Shown piece by piece: positions 9,357 through 18,123 of a stretch of 64,000 bases of DNA. A program made the position numbers and the translations under genes. Origin of the DNA: Verrucomicrobiaceae bacterium UBA1938 (GTDB lineage: Bacteria > Verrucomicrobiota > Verrucomicrobiia > Verrucomicrobiales > Verrucomicrobiaceae); the NCBI GenBank assembly GCA_002336895.1, contig DDFC01000022.1, positions 62,001 through 126,000 on the forward strand, read 5' to 3'. Positions within the stretch are counted from its first letter, which is position 1. Each line of letters opens with the position of its first letter. The notes beneath the pieces were generated by a model that was given only the letters and a program-made list of their open reading frames with translations, was not told where the DNA came from and ran no database searches.

Positions 9357-9384
9357 AAGCAGTTCTCTGGACTGCTTCGCAGGC
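9357..9384 (-). terminator. Hairpin downstream of the DUF1592 gene
   Basis: AAGCAGT (9357-9363) and ACTGCTT (9371-9377) form a perfect 7-bp stem with a 7-base loop. Read on the minus strand it ends in a short T run. On the plus strand no T run follows. It may act weakly as a terminator or as an mRNA-stabilising hairpin. Confidence 0.35.
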
Positions 9385-9418
9385 GTATTCCTGGTGAACC
9401 CGCACCCCCAAACATCCA

Positions 9419-9955
9419 ATGCACTCACATCGCGCCATTGATCGTTGGTCCAGCCGGATCGCCCGCCTCGTCACAGCAGCAGTGTGTCTCGGCATGCTGC
9501 TCACATTCAGCTCATGCACCTCGTGGAGAAATAAGTCGGTGTACAACAAGCTGAACCGGAGAGTCCTTGAGGACAGATACATGCGTGTGATCCAGATCGA
9601 AAACCAGGTGGATGCAAAAGCCTTCCAGGCTGCCATCCAAAAAGCCACTCGCGATGCAAAAGGCCGCACCGAGCTCAGCGGTGTCCCCTTCTGGACGGCC
9701 CCTCAGTTTGAGTGGGTGCGCTCCATGGACACCGCCGTCATGTCCGCCGGAGAACGCCGCAGGTTCAAGCTCAAGCTCATCAAAAAATACGGCGTTGGCT
9801 ACGTGCTGTTCAAGCCAGCCCCCTCTGACCAAAACTTTCCGCAGGTCGGAGAATCCGACGACGCCGGCTTCACCATGGCAGAGCTCCACCGGGCATTCGG
9901 CGCCAAACTTCCGCCGTTTTCATCCCTGCTGAAACTCAGCCTGGGGCAGAATTAG
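9419..9955 (+). CDS. Hypothetical lipoprotein
   Basis: The product is 178 residues. It has a charged n-region, a hydrophobic helix (residues 16-30) and a Cys in FSSCTS that could be a lipobox cysteine. The mature part is small, basic and without membrane segments. A VRSMDTAVMSAGERRRFKLKLIKKYG stretch looks like a helical core, but I do not recognise the family. The gene follows the DUF1592 gene by 76 bp in the same direction and may be cotranscribed with it. Confidence 0.6.
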   Translation: MHSHRAIDRWSSRIARLVTAAVCLGMLLTFSSCTSWRNKSVYNKLNRRVLEDRYMRVIQIENQVDAKAFQAAIQKATRDAKGRTELSGVPFWTAPQFEWVRSMDTAVMSAGERRRFKLKLIKKYGVGYVLFKPAPSDQNFPQVGESDDAGFTMAELHRAFGAKLPPFSSLLKLSLGQN

Positions 9956-10425
9956 GTGGTTGTCATCGCGGTATCAGATTGCAGCATGAAGCGGTGAGCA
10001 GCCCCTCCCGCATTCAGCGCGATCAGAGCCACGACAAAAACATCCGCCGTGCAAGAGCTGGAATACGTGGGCAATTCCGCCCCTAGCATAAGCCTCAGTT
10101 TTTTTATCAAGCACCGAACCTGACTGCCTGGCATTGACACTGCGCAGCCCCTTCCACGACCAGATCTCGTGCACAGGCTGCATGGGCTCAACCCGGAGCC
10201 GTCATGTCAGGCTATCTGCAAAAAACGCACGCCTTGCTCCTGTGACAGGGCGGAGCGCAGCCATCACTGCGCACCTTGAAGTGATGCACTCATCTCCCCT
10301 CATCCTTCCGGATTCGCGCATTCGAAGAAAAAAATCATTCATCTCGAATACGCGCGGCCGCCCATCGTCTCATGAGCACGCCGCATGATTGCGGCAGCAA
10401 ATCAAAAACAAACCTCCCACTCGTC
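9956..10425. other. 470-base stretch without a convincing gene
   Basis: Short frames exist on both strands (plus 10134-10388, minus 9952-10191), but none has a recognisable domain, a good start or a convincing composition. There is an isolated T7 run at 10099-10105 without a stem before it. A weak inverted repeat (ATTCGA/TCGAAT) surrounds an A-rich tract near 10320-10351, just upstream of the small secreted protein. That tract is the likeliest promoter or leader region. No RNA gene was recognised. Confidence 0.4.
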
Positions 10426-10731
10426 ATGAAAAAACTTTTCACCCTCATCGCGGTCACCGCCATCCTTGCTGTGTTTGCCCCAGCCAGCTCGCAGGCTTTT
10501 GACTGCCACAATTCCAACCGAAGCTTTGCGCACAACTGCGGCTCCTGCGGTACCGCCGTGTATCGCGAACGCGTCATCACCGGCTATGACCGCCACCATC
10601 ACCCCATCTTTGGCTACCGCCTTGTCAGTCACAACTGCCGCCCAAGCTTCGCCGGCCATGGCCATGGTCACGGCTTCACCGCCGCGCCCTCCCGCGCACC
10701 TGGTTTTAAGTTCAATCACAGCCACCGCTAG
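10426..10731 (+). CDS. Small secreted Cys/His-rich protein
   Basis: From ATG 10426 the product is 101 residues. It has a classic signal peptide (MKKLFTLIAV..., cleavage after SSQA) and a short mature domain with four or five Cys (FDCHNS, HNCGSCG, HNCRPS). Its tail is rich in His and Gly (GHGHGHG, FNHSHR). The frame extends to 10372, but those extra 18 residues lack a signal-like start. Cys and His could bind a metal or form disulfides in the periplasm. I recognise no named family, though similar small exported YRERVITGYDRHH-type proteins are common in this phylum. A clear terminator follows, so it is probably a single-gene unit. Confidence 0.7.
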   Translation: MKKLFTLIAVTAILAVFAPASSQAFDCHNSNRSFAHNCGSCGTAVYRERVITGYDRHHHPIFGYRLVSHNCRPSFAGHGHGHGFTAAPSRAPGFKFNHSHR

Positions 10732-10749
10732 TCGAGGGTGAATCTCATC

Positions 10750-10790
10750 GCCTGCCGGAGAGCCATCGCCCTTCGGCAGGCTTTTTGTTT
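10750..10790 (+). terminator. Rho-independent terminator after the small Cys/His protein
   Basis: GCCTGCCG (10750-10757) pairs perfectly with CGGCAGGC (10774-10781), followed by TTTTTGTTT. It lies 19 bases after the stop codon. Confidence 0.8.
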
Positions 10791-10955
10791 CATGGGACTT
10801 ACAGAACAGACATGCATCCTTTCGTCAGAGTGATACGCCTACCCGGCACGTCTTCAGCCGGACGATAGAATCATGGCCGACTTCGAGTAAGAGTACGAAG
10901 ACGATCCGCGTCCTCCGCCATCGTCATTCCGATTTTCGCACTCTGCATTCCCCCC

Positions 10956-12371
10956 ATGACTCGCAGCCCCCTCATCTCCCGCCGCACCTGCCTGCGCGGC
11001 ATTGGCACCACGCTGGCCCTTCCCCTGCTCGAAGTCATGGGCTGGGCGGAAACCGCCAGAAAAGGCGCGGCTGCAGCCACGGCCACAGCCGCCCGCCCGC
11101 CGGTTCGCCTCGGCTTTATGTACATGCCGCATGGGGTCATTCCAGAGCAGTTCTGGCCGGCCAGTCCGCAGAATTTCCTCACCAGTCCCACGCCTGCACT
11201 GGAGAGCCTGCGCCCCATCATGAGCGAGTGCCTGCTCATGAAAGGCGTCGGCGGCATCCCCATCGCCCCCTTCAATGGCGCACCGCATGCACTGGAGCTC
11301 AGCACCTGGCTCACCGCCCAGCTGCCAGACGCCCGCCAGCGCAACAGGATCAACATCGCCATCTCCGCCGACCAGATCGCCGCAAACTACGTGGGCGCCC
11401 TCACCTCCCTGCCCTCCTTGGAGCTGGCTACCATGCCGCAGACGCACAAGGAGAACCAGGAGGGCCTCAATGAGGGGTATTACAGCCACTGCAGCTTCCG
11501 CTCCCCCACGCAGGCCATGCCTGCGGAGATCAATCCCCGCAGCGTGCTCAACCGCCTCTTCAACCAGAACAACACGACTCAAGCGGACGGCTCCCCCCAA
11601 AAAAACAATGCATCCCGCGCGCTGGATCAGAGCATGCTCGACCTCGTCATCGGCGGTGCCAAAGACCTGCGCAAAACACTGCCGCAGGACGACCAGCACA
11701 AGCTGGATGAATACCTGGACAGCGTGCGCGCCGTGGAGCGCCGCATCGCCGCCATCGAGCTGCGGCAGAAGGAGGCGGCGCTGGAAAAATCCGGACTCGC
11801 CCCCAGCCGCCATCGCGGCACCGACTCCCCGCCCATCGAGATCAAGATCCCCATCGGTGACAAACGCAGCGAGTACATGCAGGTGATGTGCGATCTCAAT
11901 GTGCTCGCCTTCCAGACAGACACCACACGCGTCAGCACCTACATCGGCTCCACGCCCAATGGCGTTTCCTACCCCGAGCTCGGCTTCAAGGACGAGCATC
12001 ACTCTCAGACGCACCACAACAACCGTCCCGAAATGGTCGCCAAAGTGCAGGCCATCACCGCTTTCAACATCTCCCAGTTTGCCTACATGGTGAAAAAGAT
12101 GCACAGCCTGCGCGAAGGCGATGGCACGCTGCTGGACAACTGCATCATGATGTGGGGATCCGGCCTGGAGGATGGCAACAAGCACTCCCGCGAAAACCTC
12201 CCCTTCATCCTCGCCGGCAAAGGCGGCGGCAGCATCAGGACCGGCCGCTTCCTCCCCGACGTGAAGGGCAATCAGGGAGACCTCCTCACCACCCTCCTCT
12301 CCTGCATGGGCGTCCCGCTGGACCGCACCATCGGCATCGCCACCAAGCAGATCACGGAGATCAAGGCGTAG
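10956..12371 (+). CDS. DUF1552 protein with Tat-type signal
   Basis: The 471-residue product starts with a Tat-like leader (SRRTCLRGIGTTLALPLLEVM, residues 8-28), as DUF1552 proteins do. The body carries the usual DUF1552 landmarks: FMYMPHGVIPEQFWP near the N-terminus, HNNRPEMVAKVQAI, and a C-terminal DNCIMMWGSGLEDGNKHS segment. DUF1552 genes are typically next to DUF1592-type cytochrome genes, and the pair probably forms an exported complex of unknown reaction. Here its partner (7123-9342) is upstream on the same strand, with two small secreted genes and a terminator between. It may therefore have its own promoter in the 165 bp after the terminator. Confidence 0.9.
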   Translation: MTRSPLISRRTCLRGIGTTLALPLLEVMGWAETARKGAAAATATAARPPVRLGFMYMPHGVIPEQFWPASPQNFLTSPTPALESLRPIMSECLLMKGVGGIPIAPFNGAPHALELSTWLTAQLPDARQRNRINIAISADQIAANYVGALTSLPSLELATMPQTHKENQEGLNEGYYSHCSFRSPTQAMPAEINPRSVLNRLFNQNNTTQADGSPQKNNASRALDQSMLDLVIGGAKDLRKTLPQDDQHKLDEYLDSVRAVERRIAAIELRQKEAALEKSGLAPSRHRGTDSPPIEIKIPIGDKRSEYMQVMCDLNVLAFQTDTTRVSTYIGSTPNGVSYPELGFKDEHHSQTHHNNRPEMVAKVQAITAFNISQFAYMVKKMHSLREGDGTLLDNCIMMWGSGLEDGNKHSRENLPFILAGKGGGSIRTGRFLPDVKGNQGDLLTTLLSCMGVPLDRTIGIATKQITEIKA

Positions 12372-12382
12372 CCGCTCAGCTC

Positions 12383-12417
12383 CAGACGTCTCGTTTGACA
12401 CACAGAGGCAACGTCTG
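12383..12417. terminator. Inverted repeat between convergent genes
   Basis: CAGACGT (12383-12389) and ACGTCTG (12411-12417) form a 7-bp stem between the convergent DUF1552 and MacB-like genes. The loop is long and T runs are poor, so a terminator role is only a possibility. Confidence 0.3.
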
Positions 12418-12419
12418 CG

Positions 12420-13748
12420 TCACGTATGCCGCAGCGCCTCCACGGGATTCATCTGAGCCGCACGCCGTGCGGGGTAGATGCCGAAGGCGACGCCAGTGAG
12501 GACGGAGATGGAGAAGGCGAGGATGGGGGACCACATCTTGATGACAGTGGTGACACCGGCAAATTTGGTGACGGCAAGCGGAATGCTGAGGCCGAGGACG
12601 ACGCCGAGCACGCCGCCGACGCCGGCAAGCAGGACGGTCTCGATGAGGAACTGCACGACGATGTCGTTCTGCCGTGCGCCGAGGGCGCGGCGGATGCCGA
12701 TCTCCCGCGTGCGCTCGGTGACGCTGGCGAGCATGATGTTCATGATGCCGATGCCGCCGACGAGGAGAGAGATGGCGGCGATGCTGCCGAGCACGATGCT
12801 GAAGATCTGCTTGGTGCGCTCCGCCTGCTTGAGGAGCTCGACGGGGACGATGATGCGCCAGTCCTCCTTTTTGTGGTTGCTGGTCATGAGGTGGCGCACA
12901 GCCTCGGCGCGGCTTTCCACTTTGTTCACATCATCCACACGGATGACGGCTTCGTGAAACTGGACTTTCTCGGCCTCAAAGCTGCCGGTGCGGAAGCGGT
13001 AGAAGACCTCTCCGTACTGGTCCATAAGAGTGCTGAAGGGGATCATGATCTGCGCCTGGGAGGAGGAGGCGGAGCTGCCGCCGCCGCCGGAGTCAGTACC
13101 GACGGACTGGCCTTCGTCTTCGATGATGCCGATGACCTTGTAGTAGAAGCCTTTGACGCGGACAGATTTTCCCACGGGAGTGGAGAGGGCGAAGAGGCGT
13201 GCAGCCACGGTCTGATTGATGACGCAGACGGGCACGACGTCCTGCATTTCGAGGTCGTTGAAAAAGCGGCCCTGGGTGATGCGGCGGTTGCGCATCTGGG
13301 GGTAGATGGGCAGCACGCCCATGACCTGGCCGTCGATGCTGCGGTCGAGGTTCCAGATGTTTTCGGAGATGTAGCGGCTGGGTACGACGACGTGGATGTC
13401 CGGCACGGTCTGGCGGATCTGCTGGATGTCGCGGAGGGTGATGCCGTATTCACTGATCATGCTGCGGGACTCGCCGCTGGAGCCCTGGCCGTCCGGGGGC
13501 TTGACGCTCTGGAGGATGATGTTCTGGCTGCCTAGTTTGCGGATCTGCTCCTGGGCCTCGTAGCTGGCGCCCTCCCCGATGGCGAGCATGGCCACCACGG
13601 AGGCGACGCCGAAGACGACGCCGAGCGCGGTGAGAAAGGAGCGCAGCTTGTGCAGCCAGATGGTCTTGATACCAAGGGAAAGCGTGCGCCACAGATGCTG
13701 CGGCGAGAGAATGAGGCGGAGTACGGGGTGTGCGGCGAAAAAGGACAT
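12420..13748 (-). CDS. MacB-like ABC transporter permease (FtsX family)
   Basis: The product is 442 residues. It has one TM helix near residues 35-57 followed by a large periplasmic MacB_PCD domain (about residues 60-300), then three TM helices at the C-terminus. The conserved FtsX block reads GIMNIMLASVTERTREIGIRRALGA. It ends with the usual GIYPARRAAQMNPVEALRHT. This is the MacB/LolC type of mechanotransmission permease, which works with a cytoplasmic ATPase and often a periplasmic adaptor to move lipoproteins, peptides or drugs. Neither partner is adjacent: the upstream neighbour is the spermidine synthase-like gene. A Gly/Ser-rich insert (GGGGSSASSSQ) sits in the periplasmic domain. Confidence 0.9.
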   Translation of the reverse strand: MSFFAAHPVLRLILSPQHLWRTLSLGIKTIWLHKLRSFLTALGVVFGVASVVAMLAIGEGASYEAQEQIRKLGSQNIILQSVKPPDGQGSSGESRSMISEYGITLRDIQQIRQTVPDIHVVVPSRYISENIWNLDRSIDGQVMGVLPIYPQMRNRRITQGRFFNDLEMQDVVPVCVINQTVAARLFALSTPVGKSVRVKGFYYKVIGIIEDEGQSVGTDSGGGGSSASSSQAQIMIPFSTLMDQYGEVFYRFRTGSFEAEKVQFHEAVIRVDDVNKVESRAEAVRHLMTSNHKKEDWRIIVPVELLKQAERTKQIFSIVLGSIAAISLLVGGIGIMNIMLASVTERTREIGIRRALGARQNDIVVQFLIETVLLAGVGGVLGVVLGLSIPLAVTKFAGVTTVIKMWSPILAFSISVLTGVAFGIYPARRAAQMNPVEALRHT

Positions 13749-13873
13749 TCTTTGGGGGCAGCGTTACATACGGCGCTGGCTGCAGGAAATTGCCGCGATC
13801 TCGAAGGGCGGACCAAGGCTGTGGAGCTCTTAGCTGGGAGCGCCGATGGCCTCATCGGCTCTGGGCGGGCGGC

Positions 13874-16800
13874 TTACTGCACGGCCTGGGTGCCCACGGT
13901 GATCTCCTGCGCCTGTGGCATGGCGGCGGGGGCGTGCTGGGGCATCTTGGCAGTGAATGGGGGGGGCTCTCCGCCGATGCGGCCGCCCTGCTCCATGTAG
14001 CGCTGCAGGTCTGCCACGGCGGTGTCCAGGCGGGAGTCATGTGCCTGCAGGTAGGCGCTGGCACGCAGTGCCAAGGCACGCCCCTGCCAGGGGTAGGGCT
14101 GGCCGTAGCTCTGGACAGCGGCGAGCTGCTGTGGGAGGGGGAGGCGCATGGCCATCTCACACCGGACATTGAGCATGGTGTCCTGCGCCACGCCGACGGG
14201 GTAGCTGCGGCCCAGCTTGTCAAAGAGGGCGAGGAAACGTGGGTCTTTCACAGCGGGCGGCAGCTGGGAAAGCGGACCCAGAAGACCCACGGCCTCGGCG
14301 AGCAGGGACACATCGCACCAGGGGCTGGCGGCAAGGGCGTCCAGGCCCTGTGAGAGGTGGTCAAGGATGGGCTGCGGCTGCCTCTGGTGGTGGCTGGTGA
14401 TGGCGCGGAGGAAGCAGGCGTCTGAAGCGGAGAGCGGGGCGGCGGCGGCGATGGCAGCGGGAGCATCCGGCGCGCCTGTGTGCGCCCTAGCGTAGGCCTG
14501 GAGGACGCGGTCTGAGAGCACGGGGGTGGCCGGCAGGGGGGCGGCGAGGTAGGCCGCGTAGTCGTGCCGCCAGTAGCTGCTCAGGGAGGACACGCGGGCG
14601 CGGACGTCGGCCGGGGCTTCCGGGGGGAGGACATCGGCCACGGCGGCCTCCCACAGGCGACCTGGCAGATGAAGGCGCTCGGCATAGTAGATCTGCATGT
14701 CCACGGCCCCATCTACATGTGGGAAGCTGCCGCCGACGCGCGTGGAGGCGCGCACCAGCTGAAGGGCGCAGTTGTCCTTTTTGGCAACGCTGCGGGCAAA
14801 GCTGAATTCCAGATGGTTCATGTCATCGGTGTTGATGGTGCTGCATCCTGCGGCCAAGGCGCTGCAGTAGTCGCTCCCTGCGATGCAGCTGGCCAGGAAG
14901 CCCTCGACGGTGTCCGTCTTCCAGAAGCAGCGCAGCGCCTCGGCAATGGGCTCCTGCTTGATTCGCCGGCGCACGGCATCCAGCTTCCAAGGGGAGTCGT
15001 CCGCGCTGCAGACGAGGAAGATATCCGAGCTCTGAGTGGCCCACACCTCCACTTTGGGAAAGATCTGACGCAGGGTGGTAATGACAGTGATGATGGCCTC
15101 CGGCTCCACCTCATAGCCCTGCACCCACTGGCAAAAGACGCCGCCTGGGGTAAGCCGCTGACTGGCGTTTTGGTAAAACTCACGCGTGTAGAGATTGGCC
15201 ACACCGGCGCGGCAGGGATTGGAGGGCTCTGAGACGATGAGGTCGTAGTTTTGCCCGCGGGTGAGGAGGAACTCACGTGCGTCTCCGGTGATGTTGCGGA
15301 TGCGCGGATGCTGCGTGGCATTGCGGCTCACGGGGTCAAAATACTTGGCCACCTTGCGGATCTCTTCCTCCAGTTCCAGCACGTCCACGCGCTGCATGCC
15401 TGGCAGGTCGGCCAGCCAGCCGGCAGTGGTGCCGGTGCCGAGCCCCACGACGCAGGTGTGCTGCGGATTCGGATGCAGAATGGCCCCCGTGAGGCCCAGC
15501 ATCACCTGGGTGGAGGCGTCCATCACGGCAGAGCCGTCGCTCTTGCCGTTGGTGAGAAAGGAGTACTGCAGCCCGCCCACCACCGCCACACAGGTCTCCC
15601 GCCCGTCATAGGCCTGCACCAGGCTGCGGCGTGCGCTGCGCTGGAGGTTTTCCAGATTCAGGGCGGTGTTAAACTCTCCGTGTGTCACACGACCGTAGCC
15701 AATGGGGGTCTGCATCCACATGGCTGTGGGGCCTGTGGCACCAAAGGCAAAGAAGCCGCAGACGATCAGTGCAGCAAAGGCCGCTCCCCCACTCCAGGTC
15801 AAACGCGGGGCCGATACAGGCGCGGCCTCTGCGTCACGGGGTGTGCGGCGCAGCTGCAGCACCAGGGAGGCGGCAGACATGGCGGCCACCAGCAGCGCGG
15901 CCAGCAGCCAGCAGCCGGTGAGCTGCAGCCAAGGCACGAGAATGAAGCCCCCCAGCAGCGAGCCGGTGATGGAGCCAAAAGTATTCCACAAGTAGGCGCG
16001 CCCCAGCTGACGGCCCACCCCGGCATTTCCCCGCCCCAGCAGGCTGACGAGCAACGGAAACTGCACGCCGCTGAGCAGTGAGGGCAGAAAGGCCAGCAGG
16101 GACATGACCACCGCCCAGCTCATGGCCATGTGCCCCAGGCCCAGGCCGCGCAGGCTGTCATTGAAAATGAGCGCCAGGTGCGCGATGCGGTCCCCCAGAG
16201 CATAGGGCAGCAGGATGGCCAGCGCCTGCAGCGCTGAGACGAGGGTAAAGCCCGCGATGCCGGGTTCCGCTTTTTTGAGCATCAGCGCGTAGAGCAGGCC
16301 GCCTGTGCCCATGCCCGCCAGCACCACGCAGAGCACCAGCCCAAAGCCGTACACAGAGCCACCCAGCAGCGGCGCGGAGACGCGGTACCACACCAGCTCC
16401 GCCACAAAGAAGGTAAAGCCACTCATGAAGGCGGCAGCCAGTACAAAGGGAGCAGGTGCCTGCGCGGCCACACTCTCCTCCCCCGCCCCGCTCTCTGCAG
16501 CAGCAGTGCGCGGTTCTTTTTCCTTCAGCAATGATATGACACCGGCGGCCAGGGCGATGCCCAGATTGGCCAGCACAGCGATGGTCAGCGCGGATTTGTT
16601 TCCCAGGCTGGGCAGCAGCCAGAAGGTGCCCAGGAGCGCGCCGCACACCGCCCCGGCGATGTTGATGCCATAGAAGAAAGCGGTGGTGGAGCGGCGCGGA
16701 TCGTCATCATGCTGGGCGAACTTCATGGCCGCAGGCAGCGTACCACCCATGAGGAAGCAGGGCGCGCCGAGCACCAGCGCGGTGATGAGCAGCTGCAGGC

Positions 16801-17179
16801 AGGTGGCGGGAGCCAGCCCCATGCCTGCGGTGCCGCCAGTCTTGAGATAAAGAGCGCGCGCCAGGCTGAGCAAGTAGGGTGAAGCAGCCGCCGCCAGGGC
16901 GATGCCCACCTCCAGCCGCGCGTAGAAACGGAAAGGGCGCCCCACGCGCTCCACCCAGGAGCCGAAGAACTTGCCGCCAAAACCCAGCCCGCCCATAAAA
17001 ACTGCCATCACCGCCGCAGCCGCAGGGGCTGCTCCGCCAAAGACCAGCCGAAACTCCCGCAGCCAAACCGTCTGGTAAACCAACGAGCAGAAGCCGGAGA
17101 GCATCAAAATGCATGCCAATGAAAACTGGGTGAGTCGGACACTGGAGTGGACAGAGGCACGGGCAGCTGAAGATTTCAT
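13874..17179 (-). CDS. Membrane-fused spermidine synthase-like protein with C-terminal extension
   Basis: The 1101-residue product has about 12-14 hydrophobic helices (residues 15-475, opening with LSGFCSLVYQTVWLREFRLVFGG). A spermidine-synthase/methyltransferase-like domain follows. The nucleotide-binding loop VVGLGTGTT lies near residues 577-585, then VDVLELEEEI, DAREFLL and YDLIVSEPSNP. The last 300 residues form an Ala/Leu-rich, probably helical, extension of unknown role. Membrane-fused SpeE proteins of this kind are widespread, but whether they make polyamines is unproven; some may methylate or aminopropylate an envelope substrate. Upstream AT-rich DNA contains a plausible promoter (17201-17229). 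Confidence 0.88.
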   Translation of the reverse strand: MKSSAARASVHSSVRLTQFSLACILMLSGFCSLVYQTVWLREFRLVFGGAAPAAAAVMAVFMGGLGFGGKFFGSWVERVGRPFRFYARLEVGIALAAAASPYLLSLARALYLKTGGTAGMGLAPATCLQLLITALVLGAPCFLMGGTLPAAMKFAQHDDDPRRSTTAFFYGINIAGAVCGALLGTFWLLPSLGNKSALTIAVLANLGIALAAGVISLLKEKEPRTAAAESGAGEESVAAQAPAPFVLAAAFMSGFTFFVAELVWYRVSAPLLGGSVYGFGLVLCVVLAGMGTGGLLYALMLKKAEPGIAGFTLVSALQALAILLPYALGDRIAHLALIFNDSLRGLGLGHMAMSWAVVMSLLAFLPSLLSGVQFPLLVSLLGRGNAGVGRQLGRAYLWNTFGSITGSLLGGFILVPWLQLTGCWLLAALLVAAMSAASLVLQLRRTPRDAEAAPVSAPRLTWSGGAAFAALIVCGFFAFGATGPTAMWMQTPIGYGRVTHGEFNTALNLENLQRSARRSLVQAYDGRETCVAVVGGLQYSFLTNGKSDGSAVMDASTQVMLGLTGAILHPNPQHTCVVGLGTGTTAGWLADLPGMQRVDVLELEEEIRKVAKYFDPVSRNATQHPRIRNITGDAREFLLTRGQNYDLIVSEPSNPCRAGVANLYTREFYQNASQRLTPGGVFCQWVQGYEVEPEAIITVITTLRQIFPKVEVWATQSSDIFLVCSADDSPWKLDAVRRRIKQEPIAEALRCFWKTDTVEGFLASCIAGSDYCSALAAGCSTINTDDMNHLEFSFARSVAKKDNCALQLVRASTRVGGSFPHVDGAVDMQIYYAERLHLPGRLWEAAVADVLPPEAPADVRARVSSLSSYWRHDYAAYLAAPLPATPVLSDRVLQAYARAHTGAPDAPAAIAAAAPLSASDACFLRAITSHHQRQPQPILDHLSQGLDALAASPWCDVSLLAEAVGLLGPLSQLPPAVKDPRFLALFDKLGRSYPVGVAQDTMLNVRCEMAMRLPLPQQLAAVQSYGQPYPWQGRALALRASAYLQAHDSRLDTAVADLQRYMEQGGRIGGEPPPFTAKMPQHAPAAMPQAQEITVGTQAVQ

Positions 17180-17200
17180 GAATCTAAATAATTAAACAGT

Positions 17201-17229
17201 ATTTTACATAAATACCATATTATTTACAA
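17201..17229 (-). promoter_or_regulatory. Putative promoter of the spermidine synthase-like gene
   Basis: On the minus strand, TTGTAA (17229-17224) and TAAAAT (17206-17201) are separated by 17 bases in a strongly AT-rich stretch, 22 bases before the ATG. It resembles a sigma-70 type promoter by spacing and composition only. Confidence 0.35.
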
Positions 17230-17265
17230 ATAAAATCATGCCTCTCCCTCTGCCGAGGAGGCCTG

Positions 17266-17285
17266 AAAACACCGTTTAAGCGGTG
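17266..17285 (-). terminator. Rho-independent terminator of purQ
   Basis: On the minus strand CACCG (17285-17281) pairs with CGGTG (17274-17270) around a 6-base loop and is followed by TTTT. It lies about 20 bases past the purQ stop. Confidence 0.6.
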
Positions 17286-17304
17286 ATTGTGAGTCCTGAG
17301 GCGC

Positions 17305-18015
17305 TTAATTTAGAGCCTCACGTGCGGACTGGAAGAGGTAGTGACCCCAGCCGTACTGGGTGTCTCCGGCCCAGTCCGGATCGTAGTGCTGGCTCTTGAA
17401 GATAAAGCGCTCCGGGTGCGGCATGAGGCCGAAGACGCGGCCGGTGTCGTCCTGCAGTCCGGCGATGGCACTGGTGGAGCCGTTCACATTGTTCGCATAG
17501 AGCAGCGCAGCGTGACCGGACTTCACGTAGCCTGCGGCGTCGTCCCCTTCAGTGACGAGGCGGCCTTCGGCGTGCGCCACGGGCAGTTCAAAGTTTTCGG
17601 GCAGCTTGCTCAGGTAGGGGCTGGCCTTTGTCTTGGTCTTTTTCAGACCCACCCAGCGGCAGATGAAGCGGCCGCTGGTGTTGTGAATGAGGCTGCCCTT
17701 GGGCAGGAGATCGAGCTGGGTGAGGATCTGGAAGCCGTTGCAGATGCCCAAGGCGTAGCCGCCTTTGTCCACAAAGGTCTTGAGTCGGTCGCCAAGCTTC
17801 GACTTGGTGATCAGCTGGGCAATACGGCCTGACATCACATAGTCCCCGTAGCTGAAGCCGCCGGAAAACACGATCATCTGAGCCTTGTCGAGCGAGGAGG
17901 GCTCCAGCAGAGCCACCGGCAGCACCTCGGAGGTAAAGCCCGCTGCCTCCAGAGCGCGGGCGGTTTCGGCATCGCAGTTGGTTCCGGGAAACTTGAGAAG
18001 AAGGGCGTGGGGCAT
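17305..18015 (-). CDS. purQ: Phosphoribosylformylglycinamidine synthase subunit PurQ (glutamine amidotransferase)
   Basis: The 236-residue product matches PurQ over its whole length. It has the opening FPGTNCDAETARAL and the class I amidotransferase nucleophile Cys92 in GICNGFQ. The His200/Glu202 pair in MPHPERF completes the triad. PurQ hydrolyses glutamine and passes ammonia to PurL in the fourth step of purine synthesis. PurL and PurS are not in the window, so the gene is apparently monocistronic, consistent with its own terminator. The frame extends upstream to 18099, but ATG 18015 gives the family N-terminus. Confidence 0.95.
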   Translation of the reverse strand: MPHALLLKFPGTNCDAETARALEAAGFTSEVLPVALLEPSSLDKAQMIVFSGGFSYGDYVMSGRIAQLITKSKLGDRLKTFVDKGGYALGICNGFQILTQLDLLPKGSLIHNTSGRFICRWVGLKKTKTKASPYLSKLPENFELPVAHAEGRLVTEGDDAAGYVKSGHAALLYANNVNGSTSAIAGLQDDTGRVFGLMPHPERFIFKSQHYDPDWAGDTQYGWGHYLFQSAREALN

Positions 18016-18123
18016 GGGTTGTGGCTGCCAGCATCTAGGCGAAGCCGCCGCCGGATGCAACCAGACATGCGCGGCTGGGTACGGAAACGGTGGCTGCAAC
18101 AGCCTCTCATCGCAAACACGGGA

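Noticed and set aside
10134..10388. 84-codon frame in the gap before the Cys/His-rich protein
   Set aside because: It has no start context, signal or domain, and overlaps the probable promoter region.
12426..13535. 369-codon Asp/Ala/Gly-rich frame
   Set aside because: It is complementary to the MacB-like permease gene, and the extreme acidic composition is an antisense artefact.
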